From an uncultured Bacteroides sp. (lineage in GTDB: Bacteria > Bacteroidota > Bacteroidia > Bacteroidales > Bacteroidaceae): a DNA stretch of 64,000 nucleotides. Positions 36,090 through 44,411 of this stretch are shown in pieces; position 1 is the stretch's first letter, and each line of letters begins with the position of its first letter. A program made the position numbers and the translations under genes. The stretch covers positions 248,001 through 312,000 of the forward strand of contig CAMQVH010000001.1 of assembly GCA_947038155.1 (NCBI GenBank), read 5' to 3'. Below the pieces are notes generated by a model. It was given only the letters and a program-made list of their open reading frames with translations, was not told the DNA's origin and searched no databases.

Positions 36090-37313
36090 ATGGCAATAGT
36101 AGTAAGAAACACCAACTACAACGGTGAGGTACTGGAGAAGATCCTGGTACTCGCCTGTACCGGGAACGACCTTGTGGAAAAAGGCCTGATCATGGTGATC
36201 CCCGGCGTCGAGAAGAAAATCAGCCTGCCGCGTATCAAGACCGGCAAGATGCTCCAGAAACGCAAGGAGAACCCGGGCCTGGAGGATTCGAAGGGTAACT
36301 TCAATTACTCGGAGAAATCTTTGGATCCGGAGGATTTCATGGCGTTCACCACTTTCAACCCCCGCGCTTTCGAGCATATCTGGCGCAAGTGGCAGCCGAA
36401 AGGCAACCTTGTGTTTGCCGAACTTCCTCCCGAAGCCCAGAACACGCTGCTTGACGAACTCAGCAAGAGCGTGAAATTCGAGTTGGGCTGGCATTACATC
36501 AACGGCGAGTTCGGGAGTGATGACGACCACCTTTTTAACGGTATCCTGACACAGGCTGCCAAGGACTCGGACGTGATAGTGGTCCCGGCTCCTGCCGATA
36601 CTTCCATGATCGGCAAGTTGAAGGCTGTCCGCAAGGCTATTCCGAAAGCCCTGCGCGAGAACCCGAACCTGCGTATCCTGATGAGCATCGATGACTTTGA
36701 CAAGTACGATGACGAACTGACCGAACGCGAGTACAAGAATACGAGCGAGACGGACATCAACAAGAAGCGCTACAAGGGTATCACCATCGAGACGCTGAAC
36801 TCCTGGCCTGACGACCTTATCGTGGCCACGCTCTGCTCGATGAGCGCCGACGGCAACCTTTTCGCCGGTGTGAACCTCCAGGACGACGAGGAGGTGATCC
36901 AGATTGACAAGTGGATGAACTCCAGCGAGCTGTACTTCTTCAAGCTGCTTATGAAGGCCGACACGGAAATCGCCTTCGGTGAGGAGTTTGTGGTGCTTGA
37001 CACCCGTACCGACCCGGTGTTCAAGGCGGTGGAACATAACATTTCAGCCGACCCTTCCGCCCTTTCGTTCAAGGCCGCAGGTGAGAGCAAGTATGTGACA
37101 GTCACTGCATCCGGTGATTATAGTGTGACATCCGTCCCTGCCGGTTTTACGGCGGTCGGTACCGATGACGGGCTGAAAATTACCGCCGAGGTGAACAGTA
37201 GCGGCAAAGCAGTATCCGGTACGCTTGTGGTAAGCCTGGACGCTGATCCGGGAAAGAAGGTTGAAATAGCGTTGTCCCAGGTGGCCGCTGATGACGAGGA
37301 AGGCGGTGCGTGA
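36090..37313 (+). CDS. Major capsid protein with C-terminal BACON-like domain
   Basis: A 407-residue capsid protein (MAIVVRNTNYNGEVLEKILVL...). It follows the protease-scaffold gene as expected. Residues ~1-315 appear to be the HK97-type capsid fold by size and position. Residues ~320-400 (ALSFKAAGESKYVTVTASGDYSV, LKITAEVNSSGKAVSGTL, VSLDADPGKKVEIALSQ) match the BACON/Ig-like repeat seen in Bacteroidetes carbohydrate-active proteins and in some gut phage proteins. The extra domain could decorate the capsid surface and bind mucus glycans; that role is inferred. Its stop overlaps the endolysin start. Confidence 0.8.
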   Translation: MAIVVRNTNYNGEVLEKILVLACTGNDLVEKGLIMVIPGVEKKISLPRIKTGKMLQKRKENPGLEDSKGNFNYSEKSLDPEDFMAFTTFNPRAFEHIWRKWQPKGNLVFAELPPEAQNTLLDELSKSVKFELGWHYINGEFGSDDDHLFNGILTQAAKDSDVIVVPAPADTSMIGKLKAVRKAIPKALRENPNLRILMSIDDFDKYDDELTEREYKNTSETDINKKRYKGITIETLNSWPDDLIVATLCSMSADGNLFAGVNLQDDEEVIQIDKWMNSSELYFFKLLMKADTEIAFGEEFVVLDTRTDPVFKAVEHNISADPSALSFKAAGESKYVTVTASGDYSVTSVPAGFTAVGTDDGLKITAEVNSSGKAVSGTLVVSLDADPGKKVEIALSQVAADDEEGGA

Positions 37314-37780
37314 TGGGCAGGCTGAAGTATCTGGTCATCCATTGCACGGCTACGCCTGAAGGGCGTGAAGTCAGTGGCGCAGAGATTCGCGCCTGGCACA
37401 CGAACCCGGTATCCAAGGGCGGCCGCGGCTGGAAACAGGTCGGGTATACTGACCTGTTTCATCTGAATGGCGGCGTGGAGCGCCTGGTGGACAACAACGA
37501 GGACGCGAACGTGGACCCCTGGGAAATCACCAACGGCGTGGCCGGCTATAATTCCGTCAGCCGTCATATCGTGTATGCCGGCGGTGTAGCCAAAGACGGC
37601 AAGACCCCGAAGGACACGCGTACGGCGTGCCAGAAGCGTGCGCTTGAGAAGTACGTGAAAGACTTCCACCGCCGTTTTCCAGATGTCCGTATCGTGGGTC
37701 ATAACGAACTGGCGGCGAAAGCCTGCCCCAGTTTTGACGTGCAGAAATGGCTTGTTTCAATAGGTATCAGACAATCATAA
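37313..37780 (+). CDS. N-acetylmuramoyl-L-alanine amidase (endolysin)
   Basis: A 155-residue Amidase_2-family enzyme that cleaves the amide bond of peptidoglycan stems. Zinc ligands and catalytic residues visible: VIHCTATPEGR (His ~10), SRHIVYAGG (His ~83), and GHNELAAKACPSFDV (His ~128, Cys ~136 as final ligand; D/S motif). No signal peptide. The start ATG shares bases with the capsid stop. It is followed by the holin/spanin-like genes, so a lysis cassette sits between capsid and tail genes. Confidence 0.92.
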   Translation: MGRLKYLVIHCTATPEGREVSGAEIRAWHTNPVSKGGRGWKQVGYTDLFHLNGGVERLVDNNEDANVDPWEITNGVAGYNSVSRHIVYAGGVAKDGKTPKDTRTACQKRALEKYVKDFHRRFPDVRIVGHNELAAKACPSFDVQKWLVSIGIRQS

Positions 37781-37790
37781 AAAAGTGATC

Positions 37791-38237
37791 ATGGACACGA
37801 GCGTACTCTTGAACTGGATATTTGGCGGCGGCCTTCTGGCCGCTCTGACGGCCCTTGTAACGTTGGGCCCCACGGTCAGGAAGGCGAAGGCGGAAGCGGA
37901 AAAGGCGAAAGCCGACGCGGAGACCGTGCGGATAGACAACACGGAGCACGCCACGCGTATCCTGATCGAGAATATTGTAGAACCCTTAAAAAAAGAACTT
38001 AGTGCGACACGAAGAGAGATGGCGCGTTTGCGCAAGGCTATTGACGGTGCCAATGATTGCCTTCACCGTGCTGACTGTCCTGTCCTTCATGAGCTGCGCG
38101 AGCTCCCGAAAACAGACCCGGAGCTTGACGACGGTGAAAACCGCGTCAGGCGTGGACAGCGCAAGGTCCGGGCGTCGGGGGCTGGTGATGGCGGGCCTCC
38201 CGGCATCGGCGCTGACGTTGAAAATTCCGGTTCCTGA
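37791..38237 (+). CDS. Inner-membrane spanin- or holin-like lysis protein
   Basis: A 149-residue protein with one N-terminal membrane segment (LLNWIFGGGLLAALTALVTLG, ~6-26 in two parts) and a long Ala/Lys/Glu coiled coil (~32-85). This layout is like the inner-membrane partner (Rz) of spanin pairs or a DUF-type holin. It starts 10 bp after the amidase. A second gene in another frame begins within it at 38053, which matches the nested Rz/Rz1 architecture. Exact family not recognised. Confidence 0.65.
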   Translation: MDTSVLLNWIFGGGLLAALTALVTLGPTVRKAKAEAEKAKADAETVRIDNTEHATRILIENIVEPLKKELSATRREMARLRKAIDGANDCLHRADCPVLHELRELPKTDPELDDGENRVRRGQRKVRASGAGDGGPPGIGADVENSGS

Positions 38238-38544
38238 CCTGCTGGCGCTTCCTGCCGGTGCCTCCTATCATGGTAAAAACGGGCAGGCTGGCGTAGATGT
38301 GACGTCCAGGGGCGACACGTTGGTGGTGACTTCCACCTGTGACAGTCTCCAGCGTCTGGTCCTCTGGTATGAGGAGGAACTGACACGTATCCGGGGCGAT
38401 ACCGTGAGTGTTTCGGAAGTTTCCGAAACGGAGTTCAAACAGCGTTTTAACCCCGTTAAAATCGCCCTCATTGCCTTTATCGCCGGTATGGCATCCGGCA
38501 TAGTATTAACCGTTTTAATAAAGAGACGACTGTATGAAAAATAA
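38053..38544 (+). CDS. Nested lipoprotein, outer-membrane spanin-like
   Basis: A 163-residue protein in a different frame from the preceding gene, overlapping it by 185 bp. The N-terminus MIAFTVLTVLSFMSCASSRK is a lipoprotein signal with lipobox FMSC (~residue 15). The middle is polar, and a C-terminal membrane segment (IALIAFIAGMASGIVLTVLI, ~138-157) follows. A lipoprotein gene embedded in a coiled-coil membrane protein gene next to an endolysin points to spanins, though the C-terminal membrane segment is unusual for Rz1. It overlaps the tail protein by 11 bp. Confidence 0.65.
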   Translation: MIAFTVLTVLSFMSCASSRKQTRSLTTVKTASGVDSARSGRRGLVMAGLPASALTLKIPVPDLLALPAGASYHGKNGQAGVDVTSRGDTLVVTSTCDSLQRLVLWYEEELTRIRGDTVSVSEVSETEFKQRFNPVKIALIAFIAGMASGIVLTVLIKRRLYEK

Positions 38545-39031
38545 CAAGAATTTCATCTACGGCATCGCTGTTGTCACGTTCGGTGCCATGACTATCGGCT
38601 GGATCGAGAAGGGCAGCTGGGACTGGGGCGGCACGAAGCCCGAGAGTGTCGATGTCGAAGCCGAGCAGGTTCCCGACGCCCCCGTCCTGACATTGCTCCA
38701 GAAGAACGGGCAGGTATCGCCCACGTTCAACCTTATCCAGCTGGACTATAAGAACATCAAGGCCGTGCTTGGCGGCACGCTTGTAGGGCCGGCGGATGCC
38801 CCGACCGGCTGGAAGGCCCCGACCGAACTGGTGAACCTTTCCGGTCCGTGGACCATCAAGTTCGTATCCGGGCAGACGATGTCCATTCCGAACGGCACCA
38901 TCCTTGCGAACCTTGGCGGGAAGCTGACGCTGACGGAGGTTTCCAAGCTGGAATGCCAGCTGAAGGTGAACAAGCCGGAGGACGGCTCTTCTCCTTACGA
39001 AATCAATGACACCGCGGCAGTGGAGGACTAA
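38534..39031 (+). CDS. Probable major tail tube protein
   Basis: A 165-residue, beta-rich protein (MKNNKNFIYGIAVVTFG..., then EAEQVPDAPVLTLLQKNGQVSPTFNLIQLD) that lies just upstream of the tail assembly chaperone and tape measure genes, the place of the tail tube gene in siphoviruses. Size and strand content fit a small tail tube subunit. Sequence similarity to known tail proteins is not strong enough to name a family. Confidence 0.65.
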   Translation: MKNNKNFIYGIAVVTFGAMTIGWIEKGSWDWGGTKPESVDVEAEQVPDAPVLTLLQKNGQVSPTFNLIQLDYKNIKAVLGGTLVGPADAPTGWKAPTELVNLSGPWTIKFVSGQTMSIPNGTILANLGGKLTLTEVSKLECQLKVNKPEDGSSPYEINDTAAVED

Positions 39032-39034
39032 CGC

Positions 39035-39526
39035 ATGGACGAGCGTGAAGCGAGAAAGGTGCAGAGGGAGGCATCCGAGGCATTGCTTGACCTGGGTGTC
39101 TCCCTTCCCCTGAAGGAATGGCGCCTGCCTTTCATGAAACGCCCCGTGCGGTGGCGTGTGACCATGCGCCGCCCGCGCCTTGCCGGGCAGATATGCATCG
39201 TGAGGCTGTATCTCTCGATGGACGTCTCCCCCGAGGAGGTTTCCGCCTTTGCCGGGCGTGAGCGGCTGGAGTTCCTGGCACGGAACGGCGTCAAGATATC
39301 CCGTATGGTAGCCCATACCCTCTGCCGCGGTCCGGTGAGCCGGCGGCTTTTTGTCCGCCCCGTGGCGTGGTTCCTGCGTGAGGCCGTGGAGCACCGTTTC
39401 CTGCTGGGCGCCCTGGAGAAGTTCATCAGCCTGATGGGCAGCGAGTCTTTTACGAGTATTATCAGCTCGATCGATCGGGCGAACCCGATGAAGTTGAGAA
39501 TGAGCCAAAGAAGGAAGGGGAGTTAA
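39035..39526 (+). CDS. Tail assembly chaperone, 0-frame product (G-like)
   Basis: A 163-residue protein (MDEREARKVQREASEALLDLGV...), rich in Arg and helical. It lies between the tail tube and tape measure genes where G/GT chaperones are found. It terminates at TAA 39524-39526, but an overlapping open frame (-1) continues to just before the tape measure gene. This indicates the usual two-product frameshift arrangement. Family similarity is weak; position is the main evidence. Confidence 0.65.
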   Translation: MDEREARKVQREASEALLDLGVSLPLKEWRLPFMKRPVRWRVTMRRPRLAGQICIVRLYLSMDVSPEEVSAFAGRERLEFLARNGVKISRMVAHTLCRGPVSRRLFVRPVAWFLREAVEHRFLLGALEKFISLMGSESFTSIISSIDRANPMKLRMSQRRKGS

Positions 39527-39789
39527 GGACCGAGTTTGAAGGTTCCCATAGCCCCTTCGGTTTTATCTGGAACATCGCGAGCGCCACCGGCTGGACTGTC
39601 GGGTACATCCTGGAGAAGGTGAACTACCAGACGCTCATCCTGATGCTGTCCGATGCCCCGCGTTACGTCCGCCGGTCAGCAGCTGACTCCAAGGTTCCGC
39701 AAAGCGGTGGCGGCGAGGTGGATCCGGAAGCCGCCGCCCGTGAAGCCGGCGACATAGTGAATTTTTACCAAAGCAATTTAGAACTGTAA
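39430..39789 (+). CDS. Tail chaperone frameshift extension (T-like, -1 frame)
   Basis: An open frame in the -1 register relative to the upstream chaperone, with no good start codon of its own. It reads ...VFYEYYQLDRSGEPDEVE then EFEGSHSPFGFIWNIASAT, KVNYQTLILMLSDAPRY and ends NFYQSNLEL at 39789, 3 bp before the tape measure start. It overlaps the 0-frame by at least 97 bp. The G-rich stretch GGAAGGGGAG (about 39512-39521), just before the 0-frame stop, is a candidate slippage region. A GT fusion of ~250 residues would result. Confidence 0.7.
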   Translation, partial: PDGQRVFYEYYQLDRSGEPDEVENEPKKEGELRTEFEGSHSPFGFIWNIASATGWTVGYILEKVNYQTLILMLSDAPRYVRRSAADSKVPQSGGGEVDPEAAAREAGDIVNFYQSNLEL

Positions 39790-39792
39790 ACG

Positions 39793-42700
39793 ATGAAGCC
39801 CGTAGAAATCGAATTCCTGATGAAGGACAACCTGACGGGGGGCCTTGACAAGGCCGGCCTTGCCGTCGACATCCTTGCCGAGAAATCGGAGAAGGCCGCC
39901 GCTGCCATCAACGCCCGTATTTTAGAGCAGCGCAAGGTCATCGACCGGGTGAATTCCGACCTGCACCGGATGGAAACGCAGCTCCAGAACATGAAGCCCG
40001 GCCTGGCACAGGCGGAACTTGCCGCCGACGTGGCGGCCTGCCGCAAGGTCCTGGATGAGGAGCGTGCCGCCCTTGAAGGGCTTGAAAAGGAGCACCGCGA
40101 GGCGGAGAAGAGCGTCCGGAACCTCCGTAAGGAGTACGAGCGTATCTCCCTGGAGGAAGAACGTGCCGTCGCCGGTAGCAAGAGCCTGACCGACAAGATC
40201 CGGGAGCAGAAGGAAGTCATCGGGCAGATTGAAAGCGACATCAAGTCGCTGGAGAAAGCCTACCAGGGGGCCGCACCCGGCAAGGCGAAGGTAGCCGCCT
40301 TGGATGAACTGAACGCCGCGAAGAAAACGCTTGAAGAGGAAAAGGGCGCCCTTGCCGGGCTCCAGGCTGAACAGGAGAAGACGCGTGCAAGCAGCAAACG
40401 CCTTTCCATGCAGCTGCGTGAGCTCCAGGACAACATGGCCCGCCTGCGGCTGGAAGGGAAACAAGACACCGAGGAGTACCGGAAGATGGCACAGCAGGCC
40501 GCTCTTCTTTCCGACACGCTTGCCGATCTGAACACCCAGACGAAGATCCTCTCGCACGATGACGCGAACCTCCAGGGCTTCATGTCGGGCGTGAGCGGCC
40601 TTGCCGGTCTGTTCACCACGGCCACCGGCGCGCTGTCTCTTTTCGCTTCGGAAAACGAGAACCTGGCAAAGATCCAGACGCGCGTGCAGAGCGTGATGGC
40701 CATCACGATGGGGTTGCAGCAGGTGTTCAATACGCTGAACAAGGATTCCGCTTTCCGGCTGGTGACGGTCGTGAAGATGAAGAACCTGCTGACAGCCGCC
40801 AATACCCGGCTGGCTGTCGCCCTGGGCATTTCCACCGGTGCCGCGCAGGCCCTGATGGCCACGCTTACGTTGGGCCTTTCAGCCGTTATCACGGGACTTG
40901 TCGTCGCCTGGGACAGATATTCCACCGCGCAGGAGAAAGCCGCGGAGAAAGCCCGTGAAATGGTAAAAATCGAGTCCGACGGCCGCGCACAGATGATCAA
41001 GACCCGTTTCGAGATCGAGAGCACGCTGGCGAGCCTGAAGAAGTTCACCGGCACGAAGGACGAGGAGAAGGCCAAGGTGGAGGAACTGAACCGCAAGTAC
41101 GGCGAGAGTTTCGGGTATTACGACACGATCGCCCAGTGGTATGACATCCTTCAGAAAAAGGGTGAGAAATATATCCGGATGCTTTTCCTCCAGGCCAAGG
41201 TGCAGAGCCTTGTGAACAAGGCCACCGAGGCTGACGAGAAGGTGAACGAGATCAAGGCCAGCAAGCCGGAAGACGTGGACGGCTCGATGGGCTGGTTCGC
41301 GCGCATGGGGCTTTACATGGCCCAAAGCGAGTCGTATGGGCAGGTGGACGCGCAGTCCATGATATCGGAGTATAACGAGAAGGCGAAGGAAAAGGCCGTA
41401 CGTGAGGCCGAGGAAGTCCGCGACGGCTACCTGGCTGAAGCCCGGAAGCTCCAGGAGGAATATCTGGATATCGGCAAGGAGTTCGACCTGGGTGACCATG
41501 CCAAACCCGACCCGAATGCCGCCAAAAAGGAGAAACAGTCGGAAGAGCAGCGTGCCTCGGAGCTTCTGAAGCTCCAGATGAAGAACCGCCAGTCGGAGAT
41601 TGACCTTCTGAAGGAGAGCGGCGAGAAACGCCGCCGCCAGATCCGTCTGAACTACGACAAGGAGATCGCCGAGCTTGCCGCCCAGGAAAAGAAGTGGAAG
41701 GATGCGCAGAAGGGCAAACTGACCGGTGAGCAGGAATCCACCCTGAAAGAGGCGCGGGAGAAGGCCGCGGCGGCACGTGACGGCGACCTGGCAAAGGTGA
41801 CCCGGGAGGAAAATGACGCCGCCCGCCAGTCGATGCTCGACTACCTGAAGGAATACGGGACATACCAGCAGAAGAAGCTGGCCATCGCCCAGGAATACGC
41901 GGAGAAAATCCGCAAGGCACAGGAGGCGGGCAACTTGGGTGAGGTACTACGCCTCGGCCGCCAGCAGAAAGAAGAGACTGCCGCCGCCGAGATTGCCAGC
42001 CTGAAGGCGGATATCGACTGGGACGGCCTTTTCGGCAATTTCGGCGGGCTGCTTGAAGAGCAGCTGCGCCCCACGCTGGTGAAGCTGCGGAAGTATGCCG
42101 CCTCCGACGAGTACCGGAATGCCGGTGCCGAGGACAAACAGGTGATCAGCGAGCTGATCGCGAAGCTGGAGGACCGGAGCGCGGGCGGTATCAACCGGAA
42201 CATGTTCAAGGACGTTTCCCGTGACCTTTCTGCCTACCAGACGACGCTGCGTGAGCTGACAGAGGCCAAGGAAAGGGAGAAGGCCGCCGCTGACGCTTTG
42301 GTGGTGGCGCAGGAAAAACAGAAGAAAGCCGCTGAAAGCGGTGACCCCTCCGCCATGAAGGAAGCGGAAGAACTGGTGGCTACCGCGCAGGAAGCTTTCG
42401 ACGCCGCCTCGGCGAGCGTGGCCACCCTGACAGAGGCGAACGACAAGGCGGCGCAGGACCTGCGCACGTCCAGCACGAACGCCGTTTCATCCCTTACCGG
42501 GCTTGCCGAGGGGCTCCAAAGCCTGAAGTCCGGTTCCCTTGCCGGCGTGGCCCAGGGGCTCGGCAAACTGGGCGAGGCGACGAAGAACATGGGCGGTGTG
42601 ATGGGTACGGTAGGCAGTACCCTTGCCGAGACGTTTTCAAACGGCGGCATCATCGGGCAGATCATCGCGGCGGTGCTTTCCATCCTTGACGTGCTGAAGG

Positions 42701-43920
42701 AAGGAATCGGTACGCTGGTAAGCGGTATTCTTGATTCCGTGCTCGGTGCGGTGAACGGTATCCTGGAGAACATCCTTTCCGGTGAACTGTTCACGCAGAT
42801 CGGCAGCTCACTTTTCTACGGGGTGAGGGACATCCTGGACACGGTGACCTTCGGCCTGTTCTCCTCGCACGGCAATGCCAGGGAGGTGAACGCGCTGGTG
42901 GATCGGCTGACCGAATCGAACAAGTACCTGACCACCGCCATCGAGAAGCTGACCGACGAGATGGCCAGCTCCGGCGGCGCACGTTCCACCGAGTACTACC
43001 GGAGTGCCTACGAGAAACAGCAGCAGAAAATTGAGAACGACCGCCAGATGCTCGCGGCAAAGATGGGATACCACAGTTCGCACCACTCGAACAACTACTA
43101 CATCGGTAAGGCCATGGGCAGCGGTGACTGGGACACGGTTTCCGCCTACCTGGGCAAATCGGTGCGGGATACCGATTCCCTCTGGAGCCTTTCCCCCGAG
43201 GAACTGGCCCGGCTCCAGGAACTTCCCGACATCTGGGAGAAACTCCATTCGGGCAAGTACGACCAGAGCCAGTGGCTTGACGAGTACGTCTCTGACGCGA
43301 ACACGCTGCTGGAACTCCAGAGGCAATGGCAGGAAGCCATCACGGACACCTCTTTCGACGGTATCCGCAGCGGCATGAAGGACCTGCTGAAGGATTTCGA
43401 GACGGACTCGAAAGACGTGATCGCGAGCGTGGACGAGTTCATGGAGAACGCCATCCTGAAATCCATCGTGAACGGCACCTATTCGGACGAGCTGAAGAAA
43501 TGGCAGGAGACGTTCGCCGAGTTCATGAGCGACGGTATCCTGTCGAAGGAGGAAGCCGACACGTTGCGCACCCGGTACTCGGACATTTTCGAGCGTGCCC
43601 GTGCCAAGAAGGAGGAGATGTTTGACACTGCCGGCATCACGGAGGAGGGTAAATCCACAACGCAGACCGGCCGCGCCGGCGGCTTCTCGGCCATGTCGCA
43701 GGACCAGGGCACTAAACTGGAAGGCATGTTCACTTCGGGCCTGAACCATTGGGTAAGCATTGACGAGAAGACCGAGGACGTGGCGGGCCGCATGGCCAGC
43801 GCCGAGGGACACCTGGCTAAGATTGCGGAGAATACCGGTAAAAGCGCCGGTTTCCTCGGCGAGATAAAGGAAGATATAAAACGAATCATACGTGACGGAC
43901 TAAGAATGAAATCATCATGA
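39793..43920 (+). CDS. Tape measure protein
   Basis: A 1375-residue protein, the longest tail gene after the fibre. Long coiled coils cover ~20-240 and ~560-700 (repeats such as LRELQDNMARLRLEG). Hydrophobic stretches lie at ~270-290 (FMSGVSGLAGLFTTATGALSLF) and ~355-370, and glycine-rich hydrophobic segments at ~880-1000 (GVMGTVGSTLAET, GIIGQIIAAVLSILDVL). It sets the tail length and takes part in DNA entry. The length would correspond to a tail of roughly 200 nm if the usual ~1.5 A per residue applies. It overlaps the following gene by 4 bp. Confidence 0.92.
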   Translation: MKPVEIEFLMKDNLTGGLDKAGLAVDILAEKSEKAAAAINARILEQRKVIDRVNSDLHRMETQLQNMKPGLAQAELAADVAACRKVLDEERAALEGLEKEHREAEKSVRNLRKEYERISLEEERAVAGSKSLTDKIREQKEVIGQIESDIKSLEKAYQGAAPGKAKVAALDELNAAKKTLEEEKGALAGLQAEQEKTRASSKRLSMQLRELQDNMARLRLEGKQDTEEYRKMAQQAALLSDTLADLNTQTKILSHDDANLQGFMSGVSGLAGLFTTATGALSLFASENENLAKIQTRVQSVMAITMGLQQVFNTLNKDSAFRLVTVVKMKNLLTAANTRLAVALGISTGAAQALMATLTLGLSAVITGLVVAWDRYSTAQEKAAEKAREMVKIESDGRAQMIKTRFEIESTLASLKKFTGTKDEEKAKVEELNRKYGESFGYYDTIAQWYDILQKKGEKYIRMLFLQAKVQSLVNKATEADEKVNEIKASKPEDVDGSMGWFARMGLYMAQSESYGQVDAQSMISEYNEKAKEKAVREAEEVRDGYLAEARKLQEEYLDIGKEFDLGDHAKPDPNAAKKEKQSEEQRASELLKLQMKNRQSEIDLLKESGEKRRRQIRLNYDKEIAELAAQEKKWKDAQKGKLTGEQESTLKEAREKAAAARDGDLAKVTREENDAARQSMLDYLKEYGTYQQKKLAIAQEYAEKIRKAQEAGNLGEVLRLGRQQKEETAAAEIASLKADIDWDGLFGNFGGLLEEQLRPTLVKLRKYAASDEYRNAGAEDKQVISELIAKLEDRSAGGINRNMFKDVSRDLSAYQTTLRELTEAKEREKAAADALVVAQEKQKKAAESGDPSAMKEAEELVATAQEAFDAASASVATLTEANDKAAQDLRTSSTNAVSSLTGLAEGLQSLKSGSLAGVAQGLGKLGEATKNMGGVMGTVGSTLAETFSNGGIIGQIIAAVLSILDVLKEGIGTLVSGILDSVLGAVNGILENILSGELFTQIGSSLFYGVRDILDTVTFGLFSSHGNAREVNALVDRLTESNKYLTTAIEKLTDEMASSGGARSTEYYRSAYEKQQQKIENDRQMLAAKMGYHSSHHSNNYYIGKAMGSGDWDTVSAYLGKSVRDTDSLWSLSPEELARLQELPDIWEKLHSGKYDQSQWLDEYVSDANTLLELQRQWQEAITDTSFDGIRSGMKDLLKDFETDSKDVIASVDEFMENAILKSIVNGTYSDELKKWQETFAEFMSDGILSKEEADTLRTRYSDIFERARAKKEEMFDTAGITEEGKSTTQTGRAGGFSAMSQDQGTKLEGMFTSGLNHWVSIDEKTEDVAGRMASAEGHLAKIAENTGKSAGFLGEIKEDIKRIIRDGLRMKSS

Positions 43921-44387
43921 GCATGGAACCAATCATGGGCGGGCTGTTCCTTATCAACGGCACCGATATCTGGACGGAGTACGGCGTATTCCTGACCGAA
44001 GAGAAGCGCGGCGGGCGTGACAACCTGAAAGCCATCCTTGCCGCGAGCAAGACGAAAGCGCACACCGCCGTGGACATACGTGAGGAGAACGGGGAGAAAT
44101 ATTCCGACATTCTGACAGTGGCCAACGAAGCGCGCGACATCACGCTGACCTTTGCCCTGTATGCCCCGGGTAAAGGGGAGTGGCTGAAGAAATACATGTC
44201 CTTCATCTCCTTCCTGAAAACCGGCGACAAAGGCTGGCTCTCGCTGTATTTCCCGCAGCTGGAGCTGACATTTCGCGTGCATTACCTGGATTGTCCCGGC
44301 TTCACCCCGCTGACCTACCTCTGGCGGGAAGGCGTGCAGGCCGGCCGCTTCAAGGTGAAATTCCGCGAACCCGAACCAATCATTTAA
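43917..44387 (+). CDS. Distal tail-like protein
   Basis: A 156-residue protein directly after the tape measure, the position of distal tail (Dit-like) components. It begins MSMEPIMGGLFLINGTDIWTEYGVFLTEEK, with a central NEARDITLTFALYAPGKGEW and ends FRVHYLDCPGFTPLTYLW...RFKVKFREPEPI, which resembles the beta core of Dit/baseplate hub proteins. No exact family call. Followed by the tail tip gene after 24 bp, within which paired GTTCAAA-like motifs lie (44393-44410). Confidence 0.65.
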   Translation: MSMEPIMGGLFLINGTDIWTEYGVFLTEEKRGGRDNLKAILAASKTKAHTAVDIREENGEKYSDILTVANEARDITLTFALYAPGKGEWLKKYMSFISFLKTGDKGWLSLYFPQLELTFRVHYLDCPGFTPLTYLWREGVQAGRFKVKFREPEPII

Positions 44388-44411
44388 ACAACGTTCAAAC
44401 ACCATTCGAAC

